Below, in pieces: positions 22,117 through 33,200 of a stretch of DNA of 64,000 bases. The stretch covers positions 35,852,525-35,916,524 of the forward strand of contig NC_029518.1 of the NCBI RefSeq assembly GCF_001577835.2. Direction: 5' to 3'. The notes beneath the pieces are model-generated. The model worked only from the letters and a program-made list of their open reading frames with translations. It was not told the DNA's origin and did not search any database. Made by a program: the position numbers and the translations under genes. This DNA comes from Coturnix japonica (taxonomy: Eukaryota; Chordata; Aves; Galliformes; Phasianidae). The stretch's first letter is position 1, and every line of letters starts with the position of its first letter.

Positions 22117-24559
22117 AGCCAGCCCTGCATGGCAACGCTGAGGGCAGTTCCCCTCTGTGAGCAGGATCTGTCATTCCCTGTTCCTTCCAGCTGCTGCGCT
22201 GACTGCTGCGAGGTACTCTGGGGACCTTGTCCCTTTCAACAAAAATGAAGGGATTTGGTCAGAATGCAAAAAGAATTGTGCAGACAGCCAGTGTGCAGAC
22301 CCTGCATGTTATCGCCATATTAGAAAGCGAGTTTTCATCCCACAAGGGAAAAGAGACATCTGAAAGAGGGCTGTCGTGAAGAAATGGGAAGACCCATTGC
22401 TTAAACTGCAGTCCATTTAAATAGAGAGTTTGTGTATCATGGCTGTGTTTCACACAGAAGGACCTGGCCCACACTTCCTCTGAATGTGTGGGAAGCAGAG
22501 CATCAGAAATAAAAGCATGGGAGCAAAAACAGATGCCAAAAGCAAAAGAAGAAAGGGTACAGCGTGGCTCTGAAAGTAAAGAAATATTGTTCATGCAGAG
22601 GGATGACGGGAGGGCTGTGTTGCTGCCAGAATGTCTGGAAGTGGCACAGGATTTCCTTGCAGTGCTCCTGCTTGGCATATACCACCCTGCTGAGATGGGA
22701 CACCTCGCTTTGCACTGGTTCCGCACCTAACACCAAAGAGCCACAACTCTTCCTTTGGAGAGCCATTTCAATGGTAATAGCTGCGTAGAGCATGGTGCCT
22801 TGGTACCTATAGTTATCCGAGGCTGCAAAACCACACATATTTATTTTAAAACAAGGTGATTTTAACCATTAGGACCAAAGGCAGCTTTTTGCACACAGCT
22901 CTCCCCCCAGGCTAGCCCATCACTGTAGAGAAGGGAACAAAGCAGAGGTGCAGCAGGAGCAGAAGCTGTGCCAGGTGCCAGTGCTAAGCTGTGCCATGCC
23001 GGAATCTGGTCCTTCTTCCCAGGAAGGCAGTGGCTCCAGGCTGCCTCCGTCTCATCTCATGTCCACCAGGAAAGCTCAGCCTCTTGGCAAGCCATCTTGT
23101 TCTCTCAACTGGGAATAGCACTATTTTTGCCAAAATATACACTCAGGTCTTGGATTCAGCAATGCTGCATCAGCAGCTCATAATCAAATCAACACGGGCC
23201 TGATTGTTTATTGGAAAGAAAGAGGAGGGGGAAATAGTGATTTGATGGGATTCAATACAAAGCAAACAAAGCATAGGAGAGGGGCCAGTCTTTGCACAGG
23301 ACAGGAAATCTTTTTAGGGGACTTGTAAGCGCTCAGACCTTGACCTGCTCCCTCTCTGTGTAGCCAGGGTTGGGGGTGGGTGTGAGTTGGGGGTCCAAGC
23401 AGGATGTGAGGGAGGAGTGGAGTGCTTGTTTGTGCAGGGCAGGGTGTGTGTGAGAGCTGTCAGCACAGCAATGAGGAGAGAGAAAATACGGAGGGAGGAG
23501 AGGAGGAATGCTATAAAATGTAATATGCGAGCTGCCAATCATATCCGTGATGGTTTGTGCTTGGGATACACAGCTTTCATCTTCTCTCTTTGTTTTATAT
23601 GCATTTCTTCCCTTTCTGGCTCAAGCAGAACCCATTCCCCAAGGGCAGAAAATACTGGCTTTCCAGCCTCTTCTGTTTACTGTCCTGGATTCCTGGCTGA
23701 AGCAATGCTTTTTTATTTGCTTGTTTTCTTTTGGTTCAGTTCCTGGGGTTTTGGACTGCTGCCACCTGTGATGTTGGAGACATTGCTGTCCTTTCATCAC
23801 TGCATCTCAGTGAGGTCCCTTCTGCACCCAGGGGTGGCCATATGAAACACCTGAATGGAGGTGCTGAGCTTTCAGCCCTCCTTAGTCTTTCTGTTGCCGT
23901 CTGCCCTCAGCATATACAACAGCAGAGTGACTGCAGTCCCCAGCCTGACTCTGCAGGCGCTGATGAAGCCCTTGGGGTAGCTGTAGTTTATCTCACTGTG
24001 CCCCTGGAAGCACGAAGCTCCTTGACACCAAGCTGAAGGTGGCTGAGACCTTTCCATTTACCACTGCAAATGCATTTTTCTGTTTATCAAATCACCCCGA
24101 GGGAGTCCTCCAGTGCTCTGCAATCAGCTTAATCCCACTCTACCAGCAGCCTGCAACTCAAAGTGCCTTCTGCATGAAATCACCCTTCGCAGGGCTAGCT
24201 GCAGGCAAGGATGGACATCACCTGCTGCCAGCATGATCACATTCAGCTGCCAGCACTGCCTCAGAGGTCATCCTGTGCATCCCCACGTACCCCTGCTACC
24301 ACTCCACTAAAAATTAAGCCAGTAGGTTTTCCTGGGTGCAAATTCACTATGGATCAAAGCCTATTCCTTTTGCTGCCACAGAAGTACAATTTAAGGCATA
24401 TGAGGAAGAGGTAAGACAACTTTCAGACCTACTTAACAGGTACCACTGAGCTGCAGCAACCAGTCAAGCATTCATCGAGCTCTTTGTGGCAGTGGAGTGG
24501 TGTGTCCCCCTCCACTACCAGCGCAAGGAGCTGTGGTTCACCACCCTTGGGCTGATCTA
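22117..24559. other. Gene-free stretch
   Basis: No gene or transposon was recognised. A G-rich run at 23367-23393 (four runs of three or more G, one loop of 8 bases) is a weak quadruplex candidate. The 155-codon minus-strand frame at 22259-22726 overlaps frames in other phases and matches no family I know. Confidence 0.5.
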
Positions 24560-24790
24560 AGAGGTTTTCCTTGCTTATGGGGGTATTCAGGAGACTGAGC
24601 AGCCATCCTAGAGAGATGGCAAACTGTTTCCAAAGAGGCAACACTTGATGCAAATTTCAGGCTTGCTGGCCTGAAGTTCATCCTTATATTTATCATCTTG
24701 GTTAAACAGTTGGAAAAGCTGAAAATAGAACTCCTTGCAGGTTTTGGAAGTAGCACAGTACTGGTGCTGAACTTCTGAAAGGGACTTTTT
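24560..24790 (-). mobile_element. Ancient CR1-like LINE, reverse-transcriptase fragment
   Basis: On the minus strand, residues NFRPASLK (about 24655-24678) match the LINE RT motif 'NYRPVSLT', preceded by a decayed 'FSNCLTKMINIRM' in place of 'PIFKKG..DPG' and followed by 'HKQGKPL', which lines up with 'FTKGKSCL'. On the + strand the stretch 'caggcttgctggcctgaagt' follows the usual antisense CR1 sequence. This is a short, old, inactive piece of ORF2. Nothing of the 3' end is next to it. Confidence 0.65.
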
Positions 24791-27700
24791 AGTTTCTTTT
24801 TATTACAGTCCCTCCCCCCAAACAAAACTGTTGGAAAGTCTCACTGCAAATGGAATAGTTTCATTTTCATCACATAGTTCTGTGGCAGAAAATAACCTCT
24901 TGGATGCTGATGACACTCAACACTATTTGTTTTACACAGCCATCAAAACATTGCAAAACGATGAATATCAGCTGACACGTGTGTCTTCAAGACCTTCTCA
25001 GTTTTCCAATTGGATTGCCTTGCGCCTTTTTGGTAATCCACCACTGCTCATCAGACTTAGATAAAGCCCTCAGGATACAAAGGAGATGAAGCTTCATATT
25101 CAACCTTCTGGGTTTAATAACCTCTGGGTTATTTTCTCCATGTTTGTCTAGCAGGTTAATCACTGCTGGACCTACTGTCTTCTGCCAGTGAGGAACAAAC
25201 CTGCCTCTGGTAGGACCAACTCAAGCTCAACAAAGCAGGCTGACAGCATAGAGAAACCCATAAGAGTATACTTTCCTTCAGATTGGATGTTTTAAGATGC
25301 GTTACCTACCTGAAGAGTTAGTAATTCAAAAGCAAAGTTGAACAGGACACAATCAGGGCTGTCATGGCTCTCCAGGGACAGGGCTTATGAATGACACTGA
25401 GGTGGGGCTTTGCTGAGTCACCAATTGGTCTTGTTTAACTTGGCCACATGTATGGAAAACCCCTTGTAACTTGGCCCTCTTTGGTAATTTCACACCTTTT
25501 AACATCAGTCTTTCTTTTGTTAACTTGTCCCCTTAGCTTTATGTCAGATAGAATTATTTTGTTCTGTTCTTTCCTTTTCTTTCAGTTTTTGGCAAACCAG
25601 TAAAAGGGCAAGTCTTCAACTACCTGCTTTCTACCTGATGATGACGAAAGCTACTAAGGACACCTGGCCCAGTGAAAGTAGGAAAAGCATTTGCATTAAC
25701 AGTGGATGCCTCATCCACTATTGCACTCCTGATTTACAGAATGCACATCAGAACTTACAGACATCTGGAAACGTGCATTTTCCCCAATCAATTGCCAATA
25801 ACCCTGATATGGCACACACCACAGGCACACACACATCCTCCACTTGACATGACGGAGCATGCATCTTTAGTTCCCTTTCATGTCTGCCTCTTAGTACAGA
25901 GATAGCTTAGGCAACAGGGCATCATCACCACAGCCCTGGAGCAGGAGGAAAAGACTTAGGGCTCCATTCTGGATGAGGACCTATAAACATCATCGTGGCT
26001 GTGTTATTTGTGCCTAATCAGGTATAACTTAATTTCCATTGGGAAATTTACATTGTTGGCCCCTATGACAGCATGGCCAGGGAGCTGCCATGGATGCTAA
26101 GGGATAGCTAACCTTGGCATTTCAGATGGGCTGCTTCCAGATTCCTTTATGCAATTGGTTTCTGTGCTTTGCAACAGTTACAGAAAGGAAAAGAAAAACA
26201 AACAAGCACAAGAAAAACAAACAAATAAAAAAGAACCCACACAACTTTCATTAGCAATTCAGTATCAATATTTTGTTAGCAAGTTTCCACTTTGATCATA
26301 CAGCATAGTATACTATGCTATATGATATAGTACACTATACTGTAGTGTAGTTATGTTGGAGCTGGAGCTGGTTAGAGTTGTTTATATGTATTTACTCCAT
26401 AATGAACACTGAAGTTATGGTCAGATCTGAGCGTTTTTGTCCCTGAAGTGGTGCTGTGCTGAATATGAAAGCTGGCCTCATCAAGATCAGGCTTCAGTCA
26501 GAAGCATAGGGGGCAGAGTTATTGCTTCTAGAATACCAGATCTCCAACAGGACCCAGAAGGTATTCTTCTTTTGTCTGCCAGTCCTGGCTATAGAGCTGC
26601 AACACAGACAGACAGATCAACCTGAACACGACTAAGCACAGGTTCCTAGCTGAAGCACATGCCTTAGATAGCTGCTGCACATTGTGTTCACATCCCAGCC
26701 CAGATGCTGGAGGTGTTCACCTGCAGAACCCTGCTGGGTGCTTGTATTACAGCATTTGGATGTAACTCTCTAAAACCTTTGGATGAAATGCTTCTTGAAA
26801 ATGAATAGAAACGTCAAAGCAGTAAGCAAGGGCCAAGATCACATGATACACATGAATAGCAAGACATCAATTTGCATTTTGCTCTTTTGCAGGAAGAGAA
26901 TTGAAGCAGCCCTTCCACAGCATTTTCCCTGACATGCTTGAAATGCAAATCTGCTGACTTCTCTTTGCACTTCTCTTAGGAAATATCACTTGTGTCTCTA
27001 TTTTGGTAATGATTTTGTCCATTTGTCCCTTTATTCATTTGTCAAAATAGAAAGGCCAAGAAGCACAATTCTATTCTTTATGTCTGACCACACTAAGATA
27101 AAAAGTTGCACAAAGAAAAGTGTTTTAAAATGATTGAAGTGTGTGCAAGGAAACTTGAATTACAAAATTAAATAGGTTAATTAAGCAAACAAAAAAAGAA
27201 GTGTATGCTGTGCTTCTTTTGCATCTCATAAGAAAAGCAACCTGGCATTTATGACAGACGTGCTGTGAGAACATAATCTCAGTGATCCTTTTCTTTTTTC
27301 ACATGTCTGAAGTCCCTGTATTTTTATTTAAGCAGTGAATTGGTTGCTACATTTGCAGATAAAAATACCTTCCCAGACATGCTTTGGAAAGAGAAAAGGA
27401 TGGGATGGCCTTTTTGTACAACTTGATAGATCTCCTTGGCATTTCGAACTGAATAGCAAACACTATAAATCATGTCAACAGCGCAGCCAGCATCCAAACC
27501 CCAAACGTGCTGCAGTCCTAGGTCCAAATACAAGCCACCGGTCAATAGTATTTCTCTAAGCCTTTGTTTTTCAACTGTTAAGGATGGTGGATGAGAAGTA
27601 GTAATGAGTGGTAGGTTTGGCCTGAAACACTGCAAGGAGCAAAGCATCCTGATACTCACTGGCAAAGGCCGAGAAACTAGGTTGTTTTCTAAAAACTGTT

Positions 27701-30000
27701 TGTGCAATTAATGGTAAATTTCATTGTTTTCATCCTCTGTCTGTCTTTCTGTCTGCAACCTTGAGCCATTTACTCGCTTGAGTCCAACTTGACCTCTATC
27801 TCAGACAGTTTACGTTCCTGTGGGTTTTGTGGAAATGAGTGGCTGGATAGAAAGGCGTGAAAGTGCTCCTCAGCTGGAGGTGAAGGCCCCAGTATGAGGT
27901 GGGCAGCTGTCTGCTGTTTACTACTTGCAGACAGAAGATTCAAAGGGCCATCATGCCTTACCTTTGAGAAGAGGAATTCAATGGAAACAGTGAAATGTGT
28001 TAAAGCAATTGGTTATTTTTTAAGTCCCTATTGTGTGGAAGGTGCAGATGCATAACATACTTTCTTGCAGTACAACCAGTGGAAACTCCAGTATTAAGTT
28101 AGCAAAATATTTTTGTTATGAACTACTGCTGTCAGGTGTAGCCTGACATACGGATACTGCAGTCCAGTATCCATATGTTGAGAGCTGATTTGCTTAGTAG
28201 CCATTGCAGTGATTCTGCAGAAGCTGCTGTTCTGCTGCATCAAGCTATACACTCTCTAGGACATACTAACTCCACTTAGTCCCACCTCACAGAAAAGCTC
28301 TCACATCTCAGAGCACAGGGGTCATCCCTGCAGGATTTTAGACTCACAATTTACATTTTCATTTGCTAAATGGTAGAAGAAATAGTTTGAAAAAGCACTG
28401 AATAAGCTAATGAAATGGAGGCCTGAGTTTTCATGAGGGTACCACACTTACCACAACTTTGACTGTAATTGCATTAATAGCAGTCGGAGTGTTTAATCTG
28501 CTATAATTCACTAATTGCAAACCTTTTTCCTGTACAAAAATTTGGGGGGGATTTAAAGACTTCCTAAAGGGCTGTCAGCTCAGCTAAACATCTGCTTTTC
28601 TTTCTTTAACTCCAAGAGGCAATTTGGCTTTATTCACACCTCAGCTGAAGGAACAGGACATTCGCTCCATGTGGGGGAGTGTGTGTTGCCTGAATCCCAG
28701 GGAGGGCAGAACGTGTTGTGATGTTGGATTTTCCTTCCTCTTCTTCATTCTTTTTTCTTACTTACTTGGCCCATGGCTGCGACTCTCTCTGTATGCATAT
28801 ACGAATAATTTGTGTATCTGTGTGAGCACTCCTCTTTTTGTGATGACCTTGCTGCCATGGTAGCTGTGATACCAGCTCTGGTTCACCACGTCCCCCTGCA
28901 GTGCTGGGAAGCCTCTTTATCTTGAATTGACAGAAGTTAACTGAAAGCAATGGAAACTGCACCAGAAAAAAACAGATTTGTGCCCACAGTGTTGTATCCG
29001 CCTCCCACCTTTCCTCTATGATATGTCAGTACCTCTTCCCCCATTCTGTTCCTCCCCAAATCCACCTGTATTGGAGTATTAGAGAGTGGTGATGAGGTTT
29101 CCTTCATCCTGAGCCCTCATCCCTTGTGACTCCCTCTCAGGCACCACCACTTGGAGGGTCCCGAGCCATGCACATCCAATGCAACTAGTTCTGGTAGATC
29201 TGTCCTTTAGTAAGTGATGCAGATAAGTGGAAATAGTGGTATGATACGGATCAACCATATTGAAGACAGATCCAGTCTCCAGATTCTTTAATGCATTCTG
29301 GCATTATTTACTCTGACAGGACACAGCCTGTCTAGAGAATATATTTTCAGTGAGGTAAGATATGTGTTACCTCAGGAGGACTTTGCACCTCCCTTGAATT
29401 TTATGCTCCAAACACCACTACACAGAACAATACCTGAGAAAGTAAGACAAGTAAAAGGCTTGTTGTTTCTGTTTTGTTTTGTTGTTGTTTTCTGTTTGAG
29501 AGGGAAGGAATGAAAAAGGGGAGTGGGAAGAAAAAGCTGGTGGAATGCAGATATCTGTTAACACAACCACTTCCTGGCTAGGACTGGCTTTTTCTTTGAC
29601 CCCTCTAAATGAGTAACCCATCTCTCTTCCAGTGGGGGTGAATGATTGAGTATCACCCAGCCTTGGGAGGACACAGGAAGCCTTTGGTGCACAGTCTTCT
29701 CCCCTGCTTGGCACAGGAGACAGCAAGGAGGGCAGCCCATCAGGCAGGTGCTACCAGGCCACCGCTCTGTCCTCTTCAGCCACACCACCACGAGGGCCAA
29801 GGATGCACTTACAGGGTTTCACTTGATGAATATCTGGCCTAGAGGCAATGTGCTGCCTGGTGAGCCACTTCAACCACCAGAAAGAGATTATTATTTTTTT
29901 AATAAAGACACACATTGCATTTCTGCTTACTTGCAATCTGATCTCACACTGTGCAGCCTTTGAATTAAGCATCTCTCTGAGAGGCAACTGTCCTATTAGC
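24791..30000. other. Gene-free, transposon-poor stretch
   Basis: No gene and no recent transposon was recognised in about 5 kb. It contains AAAC-rich low complexity near 26190-26232 and the palindrome pair at 26302-26339. A minus-strand frame at 27324-27707 (127 codons) keeps several CpGs but has no recognisable domain. Confidence 0.5.
26302..26339. repeat. Adjacent AT-rich palindromes
   Basis: The 18-bp perfect palindrome AGCATAGTATACTATGCT (26302-26319) is followed six bases later by the inverted repeat TATAGT/ACTATA with a 2-bp spacer (26326-26339). AT-rich dyads like these can extrude cruciforms. No transposon end is recognisable here. Confidence 0.85.
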
Positions 30001-30250
30001 ATAATGTGTAACATTTAAACACGGGGCTCTTCCCATGGAATGCTTTATTGTGTGCATGCCTAGTCTTTAATATTCATGGCCATCTCTTTTTAGAACATCT
30101 TTCTGACAGAGGAGAGGCGCCAAGATAAGCCGTTGGGATGGTGGTTGTCCTGGAAACAGCGAGATCCACTTATTTTTAGCGCAGAAGTCATCCAGTTAAA
30201 CAAACTACATTAAAGGAGCTTTGTGATTATGACACAACAATAAAAAGAAG
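30001..30250. promoter_or_regulatory. Putative enhancer with TEAD, GATA and MEF2 type sites
   Basis: Sites seen: GGAATG (TEAD/M-CAT core) at 30037-30042, a near-MEF2 site CTCTTTTTAG at 30084-30093 (one mismatch), AGATAAG (GATA) at 30123-30129, and a full MEF2 consensus match TTATTTTTAG at 30170-30179. This combination is typical of muscle and heart enhancers. The block also retains CpGs such as 'gaggcgccaagataagccg'. Conservation and activity are not tested. Confidence 0.35.
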
Positions 30251-33200
30251 CGTGGCATATTTACAGTGCTGGAGAGGGTGCAGTCGTGTCACGTCATGTG
30301 GCCTACCTCCACTGCCAGGGGCCTTGCCCCTCTGCTGCAGAAAAAATGCATGCCTCTGCTGCTGGGTGATGGCAGAACCCAGAATGGCCAAAACGGGGCT
30401 TAGGGAGCTGAGCATGCACCTGCCATCTGACAGGCGGAACCATGGGTGAGGAGGGTCCTCCTCTGCTCAGAACAGCAGCACAATGCAAGCAGAGGTAGGC
30501 TTCTTCAGTGAGGTATCCTGTGAGAAACATTTAGATCAGGAGATAGGTAATGGAATATGAGCAAAATAAATGGGGGCTTAGACGATCCCTTCACCCTCAC
30601 CCCTTAGCATCACATTTCACTGGATTTGGGACTGTGGTGGTCTCCAAGAGCCTGCAATCTCCCCCCAGAGGAGTGCCCCACACCCCAATCCAAACCACAG
30701 AGCAAGAACTGCATCAACAAAGTGTCTCTGTGGGAAGGGTTCTGCCCCACCTGCACTGGGGCAGGCCTGAACCACATCCAGCAGCACACTGCTGCTGATA
30801 TTGTGATCCTTATCCTTCAGGATGCACAGCAAAGCCACAGGTGTATGGAACCAGAAAAAAGCAATGAGAGTTAACAGCAGCTTTTCCAGAGCTATAGGTC
30901 TTTGGGCCAGCATGAAACTTCAGTAGCAGTTTAAAAGTGGCTCTTGCATTGTCTAAGACAGTTTGCCTGTTCTCAGTTCTTCAGGTGTGAGATAAGACGT
31001 CTTCTGGGTGCCAAAGCCACCAGGCAAAGCCAAACCACTGCAACTCTGATATCTCATTTTGTGGCTACAACTACTTACTATTTTTTTTTCTTTTTCTTAT
31101 AACAAATGGCACTCATCTGAAAATAAGATTTTCTGGGTAATTCCCCTCTCCCAGGCTTCTAGATACTTAAACTCTTTAGAAGTCCTGTGTTTACCTTCTT
31201 TGTGCCTTCTTTCTCTCCTTGTGTCTGCCTTCTGTTTTTCCACTTTGCCAGATGGAGCTGAAGGAAAAGAAAGAGGGACAAAATGGACTGACACCTGCCC
31301 ATGTTCAGCATCGTGGATATGATCAGCAGGTCCTCTTTGGCTCTCAGGAGCCATGTCAGATAGTGATAACTGTCTGACAACTGTCAGCCATGGTTAACGG
31401 CAGATGGAGGTCAGCCCCTGGCCTGCAAGTCAATCCATTAAGCCCAGCAATCAATTTTTTAATATCTCATCTTTTGAGTCAATATTGCTGTGTTAGCACC
31501 AACCTGTACATAGCAGGATGTGTGAAGAGTTCTGTGTACCTTCGTCACACATTTGGGCAAGAGAAGGTGGAGAAATGGTGGAGCTCAGTGGGTGCTACCT
31601 GGGCCTCTCACCTGACCCCATCTGCATAGAAACAAACAAGCAAACAGAAGCTGGAAAGAAAAATGGATTCTTTCTGATGGTATCTTGCAATTCCATGCTG
31701 TGAGTCAGAGATAAAAGCAGCTGGAAGGGAGCACACATGCTCTTTCAAATCTTCCTTATGAGGAGCTGCCTCTAGAAACCTTGGTTTCACACTGGTATCT
31801 CCAGCAGGAGAGCAGGGTGCTGTCACATCATGTTTTCTCTGGTTATCTGGGAGGGGGGTGAGAAAGGCAAAGCAGGCCAGCTTGTGGACACCTTGCAGGC
31901 TGGGACAGCTTCGATTCACATTGGGCAGGCAGACTTGGTGTCTCTTCGAAGGACCTCTGCTGTTTTCCATTAGTGGTGTCTCCAGCAGTAGCCAGCCTGT
32001 TTGGGGTGGGGAAAATCCCCAGCACCCACAACAGAGAGGGCACCTAACTGAGGCATGCACTTATGGAGGGCACAGGCCACAAGCAATGTGTGCGAAGAGA
32101 GGTCATCTGCCTTGCATGCTCCTTGCATCTCCTACAAGGCAGCAATCCTACAGTGTGACAACTACCAGCGACAGCCACACTCTGTGGCCCCCAGGTTGCA
32201 GTGCAGTGAAGGGCTGCCTTCAGGAATTGGGCGATTTGCCATGCCACAAGAAAACAAACCCAAGGAATGTGAGCCATCACGTTGGGAGCCTTAGCACAAT
32301 GGAGTTACACCAACCGTGTAGGAGGAATTTCTTCTTAAAGCCAAAATGCATGTATCTTTCAGTGGATCATTAGGCAAACTTTTGTCTGATTTTTTTGTTA
32401 TATTTTAATAACAGATCTCAAAAAATGCAAGGCACTTCCCTCCTCGTGAATGTATTTCCTTTACATTTAAGTCAAACTAAAGACTGCTGACACTAAGTAT
32501 GTGTAGGAACAAAACCACGTCCTCCCTTCCTCCAAAAAAGCCCTCCTACTCATTTTTGTGACCCAAAAACTCTTCTCAGAAAAACTCAGATTAACTTTCC
32601 TTAATCCTCACATTCCAGCGTGTATTTACAATTGGGGTATTATTGGAGCAAACCAATTCAAACATCAAGCAAAGAGCTATTATATATATGCATATATGTA
32701 TGCGAAAGCGTGCTTAAAACTATATAATTCTTTGTAAAATATGCTGTTTTTTAGATTACCCAGAAACTGGTCAAATGCCTGGAAAATATTCTTTCCAAGT
32801 TTTCAGACTGGCCCCTGAAACTGCACAAACAAATCTTGTCCCATTGGAGTTAGTGGAATAATTTGTGTTTGGCTTGGACTTGGTCTACCACATGCATACA
32901 AACTCGTACGTGCAGATACTTGTCTGAGACCGTGAGCCAGGTAGATAACTGAGTACATTTCTTACTTGCATGCAGTCTTGTCCAGCTGGCCCTCAGCATT
33001 TGCACTGGCTGCATAGGCAGACGTAGTTGCTGCATGTGCTCGTTCTTTTCCTGCCTCGTTTAGCCAAAAGTTCACTCCACACGCACACTGGGCTGCAGTG
33101 CTCTCAGGGATTAGCACATGCCATCTTGCCCCCTGAGCTCATTGCAGAGAGAGTCCTTTAGGAACCCCTAAAGGACTTTTGGGTGATGCTATCACTGCAG

